The notes under the pieces: model-generated
The model's input: only the letters and a program-made list of their open reading frames with translations
Database searches by the model: none
Told to the model about the DNA's origin: nothing
Translations under genes and position numbers: made by a program
From: Acetobacteraceae bacterium
GTDB taxonomy: Bacteria; Pseudomonadota; Alphaproteobacteria; Acetobacterales; Acetobacteraceae
Assembly (NCBI GenBank): GCA_947446625.1
Contig: CANFIE010000054.1
Span: 1 to 14,009, forward strand
Direction of reading: 5' to 3'
Length of the DNA: 14,009 nucleotides
Part shown: positions 6,658 through 12,440 of the stretch, one piece after another
Numbering within the stretch: position 1 is the first letter of the stretch
How the letters are laid out: each line of letters starts with the position of its first letter

Positions 6658-7389
6658 TTACAACGAGGCACCACCGTCGATGGCGAGTTCCGACCCGGTC
6701 ATGTAGGCGCTGTCCTCCGAGAGCAGGAACAGCACCAGCTTGGCCACCTCGGTGGCGGTGCCCTGGCGGCGCATCGGCACGGCCTGCAAGCGGCGCTGGT
6801 TCACCTCGGCCGGGCGAACCTTCAGCATGTCGGTGTCGATCGGCCCGGGATGCACCGAGTTCACCCGGATGTTCAGCGGCGCCAGGTCAATGGCGGCGGC
6901 CTTGGTCATGCCGCGCAGCGCCCATTTGGTGGCGCTGTAGGCAATGGCATGGGGCGAACCGCGCAGCCCTGCGGTGGAGGAGATGTTGACGATGGCGCCC
7001 CCGCCTGCCCGTTCCATGGCCGGCACCACCGCCTGCATCCCCAGGAAGCAGCCAAGCTGATTGACCCGCATATGGCGCTCGAACAATTCCGGCGTCGTCT
7101 CCATCAGCGCCTTGGGCTGGTAGATTCCGGCATTGTTCACCAGCCCATGCAGGCCGCCCAGCGCCTCGGCGGCGGCCACGGCGCGGGCCCAGTCGGCCGG
7201 CTGGGTCACGTCCTGCCGCAGGAACACCGCATTGGGGCCCAGGCTGGCGGCCAGGGCGGCGCCCTCGGCCTCCAGCACGTCGCCCAGCACCACCCGGGCG
7301 CCCTCGGCCACCAGCAGGCGGGCTTCCTCGGCGCCCTGGCCCCGGGCGCCGCCGGAGATGAGGATGACCTTGCCTGTGAACCGCGCCAT
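6658..7389 (-). CDS. SDR family oxidoreductase (NAD(P)-dependent short-chain dehydrogenase)
   Basis: This 243-residue classical short-chain dehydrogenase/reductase is cytoplasmic and of normal length. The nucleotide-binding glycine motif SGGARGQG lies at residues 12-19. Asp37 at the end of strand 2 (VVLGDV) favours NAD(H) over NADP(H). NNAG is at 85-88. The catalytic tetrad is complete: Asn110, Ser138, Tyr151 and Lys155 (YSATK). The PGPIDTDM loop follows strand 6, and the C-terminal MTGSELAIDGGASL is standard. The overall pattern resembles 3-alpha/20-beta-hydroxysteroid dehydrogenase or cyclohexanol dehydrogenase-type SDRs, but SDR substrate cannot be read from sequence. The start ATG has a GGAGG (7399-7395) at 5 nt spacing. 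It is the first gene of the minus-strand string and is divergent from the flavin reductase; any promoter would lie in 7390-7599. Confidence 0.95.
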   Translation of the reverse strand: MARFTGKVILISGGARGQGAEEARLLVAEGARVVLGDVLEAEGAALAASLGPNAVFLRQDVTQPADWARAVAAAEALGGLHGLVNNAGIYQPKALMETTPELFERHMRVNQLGCFLGMQAVVPAMERAGGGAIVNISSTAGLRGSPHAIAYSATKWALRGMTKAAAIDLAPLNIRVNSVHPGPIDTDMLKVRPAEVNQRRLQAVPMRRQGTATEVAKLVLFLLSEDSAYMTGSELAIDGGASL

Positions 7390-7469
7390 GGCGCCCTCCG
7401 CTTTGTTGCTTCTACCGGCATGCTGCCACCCGCCGGCTTTGCGGGCCAGCCAGCAGCGATCAGACCACC

Positions 7470-7489
7470 ATGCGCCCGGTCGGGCGCAT
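7470..7489. promoter_or_regulatory. GC-rich palindrome in the divergent intergenic region (operator candidate)
   Basis: Nine-base arms ATGCGCCCG (7470-7478) and CGGGCGCAT (7481-7489) are perfect inverted repeats around a 2-nt centre. The short centre favours a dimeric-protein binding site over an RNA hairpin. It lies 80 nt upstream of the SDR start and 110 nt upstream of the flavin reductase start, a position from which it could control both genes. No regulator gene is in the window. Confidence 0.4.
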
Positions 7490-7493
7490 TTCG

Positions 7494-7564
7494 TGCTCTA
7501 TAACCATTTGAAACTAGAGCAAGAAATCCATTCTGATGATTCCATCAGAATGGATATTGCTCTA
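7494..7564. repeat. AT-rich nested palindromic repeat (extragenic palindrome)
   Basis: The core is a perfect 13-bp inverted repeat, ATCCATTCTGATG (7526-7538) and CATCAGAATGGAT (7543-7555), around ATTC. It is flanked by a second perfect 8-bp inverted repeat, TAGAGCAA (7515-7522) and TTGCTCTA (7557-7564), separated from the core by 3 and 1 nt. A further copy of the outer arm, TGCTCTA (7494-7500), can pair alternatively with TAGAGCA (7515-7521). The segment is much more AT-rich than its surroundings. Short palindromes with AGAGCA/TGCTCT ends occur as interspersed intergenic repeats in alphaproteobacteria (recalled, not checked); a regulatory or transcript-stabilising hairpin is the alternative. 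Confidence 0.75.
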
Positions 7565-7599
7565 AGCAAGCCGCCGAATCAGAAGACGAGGAACGCCCC

Positions 7600-8232
7600 A
7601 TGTTCTACGAACCCCGCCTGGGCCACGGCCTGCCGCATGACCCGTTCAAGGCCATCATTGCGCCGCGCCCCATTGGCTGGATTTCCACCGTGGATGCCAC
7701 CGGCCGGCCCAACCTGGCGCCCTACAGCTTCTTCAACGCCGTGCACGGCAACCCGCCCATGCTGGCCTTCACCAGCGAAAGCATGAAGCACAGCGCCGCC
7801 AATGCCCTGGCCACCGGCGAGTTCGTATTCAACCTGTGCACCCGGGCGCTGTTTGATGCGATGAACATCTCCTCCGGCGCGCTGGCCGCGGGCGAGAGCG
7901 AGTTTGAGGCCGCCGGCCTGACCACGGCGCCCTGCCGGCTGGTGAAGGCGCCGCGCGTGGCGGCCTCTCCGGCCGCGCTGGAGTGCAAGGTGGTGCATTC
8001 CATGCAGTTCCATGACGTGAACGGCGCCGCCCTGCAGGGCTGGATGGTGGTGGGCCAGGTGGTGGGCGTACACATCGACGAGGCCTACCTGACCGATGGC
8101 CGCTTCGACACCGCGAAGGCGCAGCCCCTGGCGCGCTGCGGCTACCGCGACTACGCGGCGGTAACCGAAATGTTCGAGGCGCTGCGCCCGACCGATGGCG
8201 GTGCCTACCAGGCCGGCCAGCGAGACCGCTGA
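7600..8232 (+). CDS. Flavin reductase family protein (FMN-binding split barrel)
   Basis: This 210-residue protein has the flavin-reductase-like/DIM6 split-barrel signatures. These are APRPIGWISTVDATGRPNLAP (residues ~21-41) leading into YSFFN, PPMLAFTSES with KHSAAN (the usual flavin-phosphate region), GEFVFNL at 73-79, a central strand with CKVVHSMQF, and VVGQVVGVHID at 150-159. Relatives bind FMN and either supply reduced flavin to a partner monooxygenase or act as stand-alone flavoproteins; no oxygenase gene is adjacent, so the partner is unknown. It is soluble with no signal peptide. The start is supported by GAGGA at 7588-7592, 7 nt upstream. It stands alone on the plus strand, divergent from the SDR gene across the palindrome-rich intergenic region. 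The last ~15 residues (DGGAYQAGQRDR) look like a disordered tail. Confidence 0.92.
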   Translation: MFYEPRLGHGLPHDPFKAIIAPRPIGWISTVDATGRPNLAPYSFFNAVHGNPPMLAFTSESMKHSAANALATGEFVFNLCTRALFDAMNISSGALAAGESEFEAAGLTTAPCRLVKAPRVAASPAALECKVVHSMQFHDVNGAALQGWMVVGQVVGVHIDEAYLTDGRFDTAKAQPLARCGYRDYAAVTEMFEALRPTDGGAYQAGQRDR

Positions 8233-8312
8233 GCGCCCCACGGGGTTGTTAACGCGGCGCCAGCCTTGGCTATGCTATCGCCGCAAAACCAGAAATCCAC
8301 ACAGGGCCGGCG

Positions 8313-9587
8313 ATGTCAGACAATTCCAACCCCGATGATGGCGCCGGCAGTTTTGGCGCCGACAGCCTGACCGAAACCACCAGCCGGTCCTGGTTCGACC
8401 GTATCAAGGGCGCCTTGATCGGCGTGCTGGTTGGCCTGCTGCTGCTGGTGGGCGGGGTGTGGCTGCTGGCCTGGAATGAAGGCCGCGCCGTGCATACCGC
8501 CCGCTCGCTGGCCGAAGGGTCCCGCCTGGTGCTGGATGTGCCGGCCGAGGCGGTGGCGCCGGCCAATGAGGGCAAGCTGGTGCATGTCTCGGCGCCGCTG
8601 GTGCTGCGCGGCAGCCTGGCCGATGCCGAGTTTGGCCTGCGCGTGGAAGGCGCGGTGCAACTGCGCCGGCACGTGGAAATGTTCCAGTGGCGCGAGGAGC
8701 AGCATTCCGAGACGCGCAGCAAGCTGGGCGGCGGGCAGGAAACGGTAACCACCTACAGCTACAGCCGTGGCTGGGCCGATACCCAGCAGGACAGCAGCCG
8801 CTTCCGCCAGCCTGGCGGCCATGCCAACCCGCCGATGCGCTTCCGCAGCCAGGTGGAAGTGGCGCGCGAGGCGCAACTGGGCGGCTTCCGGCTGGACCAG
8901 GGACTGTTGCAGCAGTTGGGCGAGTTCCAGCCGCTGCCGGCCAATGCCGTTCCCGCCCGTGCCGGCGCCCAGCGCATGGAAGCCGGGCTGTATCTGGGCG
9001 AGGACCCCGGCGCGCCGCGCCTTGGCGACATGCGCGTGACCTGGTCCGTGGCCCGGGTGGCGGCGGCCAGCGTGGTGGGGCAGCAGGTGGGCAATGGCTT
9101 CCGCCCCTACCAGACCCGGGCCGGAGACGCGCTGCTGCTGGTGGCCAATGGCCAGGTTTCGGCCAGCGCCATGATCCACCAGGCCGAGGAGGAGAACGCC
9201 CTGCTGAGCTGGATTTTGCGCGGCGTGGGCACGGTGCTGATCTTCATCTCGGGCCTGATGCTGCTGCGCCCGATTGTGGTGCTGGCGGATATCGTGCCGA
9301 TCTTCGGCAGCATCATGGGCTTCGGTACCGGACTGGTGGCGTTGCTGCTGACGGTTGTGGTGGCGCCGCTGACCATTGCGCTGGCCTGGCTGTGGTTCCG
9401 CCCGCTGGTGGGTGTGGCGGTGCTGCTGCTGGGTGGTGGGTTGATCTATGGCGTGGGCAGGCTGATGCGCCGCCATCACCAGCCCGTGGCGCCTGCCGGC
9501 AACTGGGCGCCCGTGCCGCAGCAGGCGCCGCAAGGCGGCCAGCGCAGCAGCTTCTTCCCGCCGGGCTGGCAGCCGCCGCCGCGCTGA
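8313..9587 (+). CDS. TMEM43 family membrane protein
   Basis: This 424-residue protein has the TMEM43 (LUMA/DUF1625) layout. A ~30-residue polar N terminus precedes one membrane helix (~33-53, ending WLLAWNEGRAV), then a large soluble domain (~60-295) and a cluster of about four hydrophobic helices (~299-384). Family motifs in the soluble domain are VEMFQWREE (121-129), YSYSRGWADTQQDSSRFRQP and GHANPPMRF (169-177). The soluble domain should be outside the cytoplasm if the N terminus is inside. The C terminus is a Pro/Gln-rich tail (GNWAPVPQQAPQGG, then PPGWQPPPR). The biochemical role of bacterial members is not established; the human homologue is an inner-nuclear-membrane/ER protein linked to cardiomyopathy. 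The start is supported by AGGG 6 nt upstream. A weak promoter (TTGTTA at 8246, TATGCT at 8271, 19-nt spacer) may precede it. It ends 11 nt before a strong hairpin. Confidence 0.88.
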   Translation: MSDNSNPDDGAGSFGADSLTETTSRSWFDRIKGALIGVLVGLLLLVGGVWLLAWNEGRAVHTARSLAEGSRLVLDVPAEAVAPANEGKLVHVSAPLVLRGSLADAEFGLRVEGAVQLRRHVEMFQWREEQHSETRSKLGGGQETVTTYSYSRGWADTQQDSSRFRQPGGHANPPMRFRSQVEVAREAQLGGFRLDQGLLQQLGEFQPLPANAVPARAGAQRMEAGLYLGEDPGAPRLGDMRVTWSVARVAAASVVGQQVGNGFRPYQTRAGDALLLVANGQVSASAMIHQAEEENALLSWILRGVGTVLIFISGLMLLRPIVVLADIVPIFGSIMGFGTGLVALLLTVVVAPLTIALAWLWFRPLVGVAVLLLGGGLIYGVGRLMRRHHQPVAPAGNWAPVPQQAPQGGQRSSFFPPGWQPPPR

Positions 9588-9598
9588 ACTCCGGGCGG

Positions 9599-9626
9599 AC
9601 CCGGGCGGATATTGCGCCGCCCGGGT
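9599..9626 (+). terminator. Strong hairpin after the TMEM43 gene
   Basis: Perfect 10-bp arms ACCCGGGCGG (9599-9608) and CCGCCCGGGT (9617-9626) enclose an 8-nt loop, starting 11 nt after the stop codon. The left arm is part of a small tandem repeat (CCGGGCGGA at 9591-9599 and 9601-9609). No T-tract follows, so it may be an atypical or Rho-assisted terminator, or a 3'-end stabiliser. Confidence 0.55.
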
Positions 9627-9691
9627 GAAGTGCGAATACTGCGTGGCGTTGGTTCTGCCGACCCAAAACACGCAAGCACGGAGGAAGAGCG

Positions 9692-10441
9692 ATGGCGTTT
9701 TACCGGGATATGACCTGCGGGAACGTGACCCTGACCGGCCATGGCGGCACGCCCATTACCGCCTATGTGGCCAAGCCAGCGGGGCCGGGGCCTTTCCCGG
9801 GCGTGGTGCTGGTGCACCACCTGCCGGGCTGGAGCGAGTTCTACATCGAGACCACGCGCCGCTTCGCGCATCATGGCTACATGGCCATTTGCGCCAACCT
9901 GTACGAACGTGCTGGCGAAGGCCACCCGGACGACGTGGCCGCCAAGGTGCGCGCCGAGGGCGGCATCCCCGATGCGCAGATGGTGGGTGACACCGCCGCC
10001 GCCGTGCAGTGGATGCGGGCGCAGCCGAACCATAATGGCAAGGTCGGTTTGTTCGGCTCCTGCTCCGGCGGGCGGCACGCCTTCATCTATGCCTGCCAGA
10101 AGCGCGACGTGGATGCCTGCGTTGACCTCTGGGGTGGCCGCGTGGTGATGGGCGCCGAGGAGCTGAACGCCAAGACCCCGGTGGCGCCGATCGACATGAC
10201 CAAGGATCTCAGCTGCCCGGTGCTGGGGATTTTCGGCAATGACGACCGCGCCCCCAGCCCCGAGCAGGTGAACCTGCACGAGGCCGAGTTGCGCCGCCAC
10301 GGCAAGAACTACGAATTCCACCGCTATGACGGCGCCGGCCATGGCATTTTCTACTGGCACCGCCCGCTGTACCGGCCGGAAGCGGCGATGGATGGCTGGA
10401 GCAAGGTGTTCGGCTTCTTCGGCAAGCATCTGGGGAAGTAG
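9692..10441 (+). CDS. Dienelactone hydrolase family protein (alpha/beta hydrolase)
   Basis: This 249-residue soluble protein has the dienelactone hydrolase fold. The nucleophile elbow GSCSGG has Cys124 in the Gly-x-Cys-x-Gly form typical of true DLH enzymes rather than Ser. The acid follows the strand CPVLGIFGNDD (Asp185, or Asp184), and His217 lies in YDGAGHGIFYW, giving a Cys-Asp-His triad. The early segment PFPGVVLVHHLPGWSEFYIETTRRFAHHGY (residues ~35-63) matches the family's oxyanion strand and helix A. Relatives hydrolyse dienelactones in chlorocatechol breakdown or other small esters and lactones; no chlorocatechol genes are nearby, so the substrate is open. The start has GGAGG (9680-9684) at 7 nt. 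A weak promoter candidate (TTGCGC at 9612, AATACT at 9635, 17-nt spacer) overlaps the preceding hairpin. The gene is followed after 2 nt by the DUF6295-like gene, an apparent two-gene operon. Confidence 0.92.
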   Translation: MAFYRDMTCGNVTLTGHGGTPITAYVAKPAGPGPFPGVVLVHHLPGWSEFYIETTRRFAHHGYMAICANLYERAGEGHPDDVAAKVRAEGGIPDAQMVGDTAAAVQWMRAQPNHNGKVGLFGSCSGGRHAFIYACQKRDVDACVDLWGGRVVMGAEELNAKTPVAPIDMTKDLSCPVLGIFGNDDRAPSPEQVNLHEAELRRHGKNYEFHRYDGAGHGIFYWHRPLYRPEAAMDGWSKVFGFFGKHLGK

Positions 10442-10443
10442 CC

Positions 10444-10746
10444 ATGTGCACCTCGATCATCGAGATCGCCGCCGCGGAAGGCATGGCCAAGCGCGGTGAC
10501 CAATGGTTCCCGCTGACGCAAAGCGTGGTGGCCTACGACCACGCCCGCCACGCGCCGCTGGGTGATGTCATCACGCTCGACTTCACCAACACCACGCTGG
10601 ACCCTGGCGCCCGCGCCGCGGTGGAGTTGACCCTGGACTCGGCCAAGGCTCTGCGCGCCGCGTTGGATCGCGCCATTGCGGCGGCGGATGTCGAGGAGGC
10701 CGAAGTGCGTGGCAAGGGCGCCATGCCCCGGCTGTTGCGGGCCTGA
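10444..10746 (+). CDS. Small DUF6295-like protein of unknown function
   Basis: This is a 100-residue soluble protein with no signal peptide or membrane helix. It begins MCTSIIEIAAAEG, then has GDQWFPLTQSVVAYDHARHAPLGDVITLDF and a helical end (ARAAVELTLDSAKALRAALDRAIAAAD). The MCT start, the W-F/DH.rHAP core and the 'R.AVELt..SA..L..Ai..A' tail match my recollection of the DUF6295 family; this assignment is from memory. His and Asp residues in the core (YDHARHAP) could bind a metal, which is inference. Its ATG is only 2 nt after the stop of the dienelactone hydrolase gene, with a GGGGAAG in the hydrolase's last codons serving as RBS, so the two are very likely co-translated and functionally linked. 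It ends just before a convergent-gene terminator hairpin. Confidence 0.8.
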   Translation: MCTSIIEIAAAEGMAKRGDQWFPLTQSVVAYDHARHAPLGDVITLDFTNTTLDPGARAAVELTLDSAKALRAALDRAIAAADVEEAEVRGKGAMPRLLRA

Positions 10747-10758
10747 GCCAGCCAGGCT

Positions 10759-10785
10759 GAAGCGTGGCCGGCCAGGCCACGCTTC
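10759..10785. terminator. Bidirectional terminator hairpin between convergent genes
   Basis: Perfect 11-bp arms GAAGCGTGGCC (10759-10769) and GGCCACGCTTC (10775-10785) enclose a GGCCA loop. The hairpin fills most of the 48-nt gap between the DUF6295-like gene (plus) and the DUF1080 gene (minus), as expected for a terminator serving both. There is only a weak T-run on either side. Confidence 0.7.
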
Positions 10786-10794
10786 GTGCCGCCA

Positions 10795-11424
10795 TTACAG
10801 GGTACGGATTTCCACCTTGCGGAACCGCACCACGCCACGGTCATTCACCACGCCATTGGCGTCCTTGATGCCAGCGCCGTGCTGCAGGGCAATGCGCCCG
10901 GTCGGGTGACGGGCGTCACGCACCGCATCCACCGTCTTCTGGCCGTTCAGCACCACGGTGAAGGCATCGCCACGGGCAATGATCTCCATGGTGTTCCAGC
11001 GCCCGCCTGCACGCGGCATCGGGTTCACCGCCGCCACATCCACAATGGCGCCGGTGCCGTATTTCGGCTCGGGCCGCTCATCCCACAGGTTCACCTCATA
11101 GCCATTGCTGGCCGAGATTGTGGTGGGGTTGGTGGCGCGGATGAAGATGCCGCTATTGGTGCTGGTATCCACCCACACTTCGGTACGCAGTTCAAAATTG
11201 GCGTGGTTCTGCGTGGTCACCAGAAAGCCATTGCCCCGGTCGGCCACCAGCGCGCCCTGCTCCACCCGCCAATTGGCGTCCCCCAGCTTGTCGAAGCCGG
11301 TGAAGTCCCGGCCGTTGAACAGCGCGGTCCAGCCGGCTGCCTGGGCCTGCGCGGCAGTACCACGCCCCAGCACCGCAGCGCTCGCCAGCATCGGCAGGGC
11401 CAAATTGAACAACCTGCGCTTCAT
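10795..11424 (-). CDS. Secreted DUF1080 (3-keto-disaccharide hydrolase-like) protein
   Basis: This 209-residue protein has a clear signal peptide (MKRR, hydrophobic stretch to ~20, likely cleavage after AQA near residue 29) and a single DUF1080 domain (LamG/concanavalin-like jelly roll) filling the rest. Domain motifs are WTALFNGRDFTGF at 32-44, WRVEQGALVAD, FELRTEVWVDTSTNSGIFIRA, NGYEVNLWDE, WNTMEIIARGDAFTVVLNG, and GRIALQHG before the final FRKVEIRTL strand. Some members of this family hydrolyse 3-keto-glycosides; others may only bind sugars. No sugar 3-dehydrogenase gene lies in the window to support a 3-keto-sugar pathway. It should be periplasmic or extracellular. The RBS is GGAGG 8 nt before the ATG. 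It is separated from the upstream methyltransferase gene by a 119-nt gap with a small hairpin, so it probably has its own promoter. Confidence 0.9.
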   Translation of the reverse strand: MKRRLFNLALPMLASAAVLGRGTAAQAQAAGWTALFNGRDFTGFDKLGDANWRVEQGALVADRGNGFLVTTQNHANFELRTEVWVDTSTNSGIFIRATNPTTISASNGYEVNLWDERPEPKYGTGAIVDVAAVNPMPRAGGRWNTMEIIARGDAFTVVLNGQKTVDAVRDARHPTGRIALQHGAGIKDANGVVNDRGVVRFRKVEIRTL

Positions 11425-11471
11425 GGCGCGATCCTCCCGTTGAAGCCGGTCTTGGCCGGCACGTTGCCTCG

Positions 11472-11492
11472 GGCGCGCCTTGGTTGCGCGCC
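11472..11492 (-). terminator. Possible hairpin after the methyltransferase gene
   Basis: Seven-base perfect arms GGCGCGC (11472-11478) and GCGCGCC (11486-11492) with a 7-nt loop lie ~50 nt downstream (minus strand) of the methyltransferase stop. There is no T-tract. The remainder of the 11425-11543 gap shows no other clear element apart from the DUF1080 RBS. Confidence 0.35.
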
Positions 11493-11543
11493 TGAGCGGA
11501 AGGCTAGCCCCGCCTGCCCGCCAGGGCCAAGCGAAAGCGTGGC

Positions 11544-12440
11544 TCAGGCCGGCGGCTGGGCGGGCGCTTGGGCCGGCGTTGTTGCCGGGGGCTGGGCGCC
11601 GGGCTGCATCATCCGCCCGGTCATCGGGATGAAGAACACGCCCACATCCTTGCGCGAGTGGATCTTGCCCTCCTCATCCTTGGTGTAGATGTAGAGGAAC
11701 TGGCCGCGCCGGAACGGCTGGCCGATGGGAATCACCAACCGCCCGCCCGGCTTCAACTGCTGGAACAGCGCCGGCGGGGCGTATTGCGCCGCGCAGGTCA
11801 CAATGATGAGGTCGAAGCCGCCCTGCACCTCGGGCCAGCCGAAGAAGCCGTCTCCCACCCGGGTTTCCAGGTTGTCATAGGCCAGCGCCCGGCCCAGCGG
11901 GCCCACGCCCCGGCCCAGCCGCTCGATGATCTCAATGGAATAGCTGCGCCGCGCCATGCGCGAGAGAATGGCGCTCTGGAAGCCGGAGCCGGTGCCGATC
12001 TCCAGCGTCACATGCTCGGGCTTCACCGCCGAAACCTGGGTCATATAGGCCTGGCCCAGATAATCCGAGAGCGCCGAGCCGAAGCCGACGGCCCAGGGCT
12101 TGGCATTATCCTCCCAGGCATCCCAGGGGGTGGCGTAATTGCCCTCGTAATTGTGGTGGAAGAACTCGCGCGGCACTTCGGCGAAGGCGCGCAGCACCGC
12201 CGGGTCGGCCTCGCCAAAGCGGGCGGTCAGGTATTGCCCCAGGCGTTGCAGCCCGCGGGTGCGGCGGGCCTGGATGGCGGCGAAGCCATCCGGGGTCAGG
12301 TTCGGCACCGGCCGGCCACTGGCTGCCCAGGCCGCCAGCAGGCGCTCCCGCGTCCAGGGCTGTTGCTCCTGCGCCCGCAGGGGCAGGGCGGCGAGCAGGA
12401 AGGGCGCGGCCAGCAAGGCGCGGCGGGAAGGCAGGGTCAC
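11544..12440 (-). CDS. Protein-L-isoaspartate O-methyltransferase-like protein with N-terminal export signal
   Basis: This 298-residue protein has the class I SAM-methyltransferase core of the isoaspartate methyltransferase (PCMT) family. VPREFF is at 89-94, motif I VTLEIGTGSGFQSAILS at 144-160, GDGFFGWPE at ~196-204, FDLIIVTCAA at 209-218, and LKPGGRLVIPIG at 229-240. Usual PCMTs are ~210-220 residues and cytosolic. This one begins with a short signal-like sequence (PSRRALLAAPFLLAALPLRAQ, cleavage near residue 24), has a helical N-terminal extension, and carries a Pro/Ala-rich tail (~279-298). The family's 'LPIG.GQTISQP' substrate loop is replaced by a different, longer segment (~95-135). 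It may therefore modify something other than isoaspartyl peptides. The start is a GTG (12440-12438) with GGAG at 6 nt, overlapping the upstream stop by 4 nt (GTGA), so the pair is translationally coupled. Confidence 0.85.
   Translation of the reverse strand: MTLPSRRALLAAPFLLAALPLRAQEQQPWTRERLLAAWAASGRPVPNLTPDGFAAIQARRTRGLQRLGQYLTARFGEADPAVLRAFAEVPREFFHHNYEGNYATPWDAWEDNAKPWAVGFGSALSDYLGQAYMTQVSAVKPEHVTLEIGTGSGFQSAILSRMARRSYSIEIIERLGRGVGPLGRALAYDNLETRVGDGFFGWPEVQGGFDLIIVTCAAQYAPPALFQQLKPGGRLVIPIGQPFRRGQFLYIYTKDEEGKIHSRKDVGVFFIPMTGRMMQPGAQPPATTPAQAPAQPPA

Noticed and set aside
5115..6989. Long plus-strand open frame (~620 codons) opposite the permease and SDR genes
   Set aside because: It has low-complexity Arg/His/Gln/Gly composition, crosses an intergenic gap and two real genes, and shows no domain motifs.
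8236..8245. Short inverted repeat CCCCACGGGG after the flavin reductase stop
   Set aside because: A four-base stem with a two-base centre is expected by chance in GC-rich DNA and is too weak to call a terminator.
9591..9609. Tandem CCGGGCGGA repeat
   Set aside because: Only two 9-bp copies, and the second is better explained as one arm of the hairpin at 9599-9626.
9612..9640. Promoter-like TTGCGC / 17 nt / AATACT upstream of the dienelactone hydrolase gene
   Set aside because: The match to consensus is poor and it overlaps a terminator-like hairpin, so it is mentioned in the gene entry but not called as a feature.
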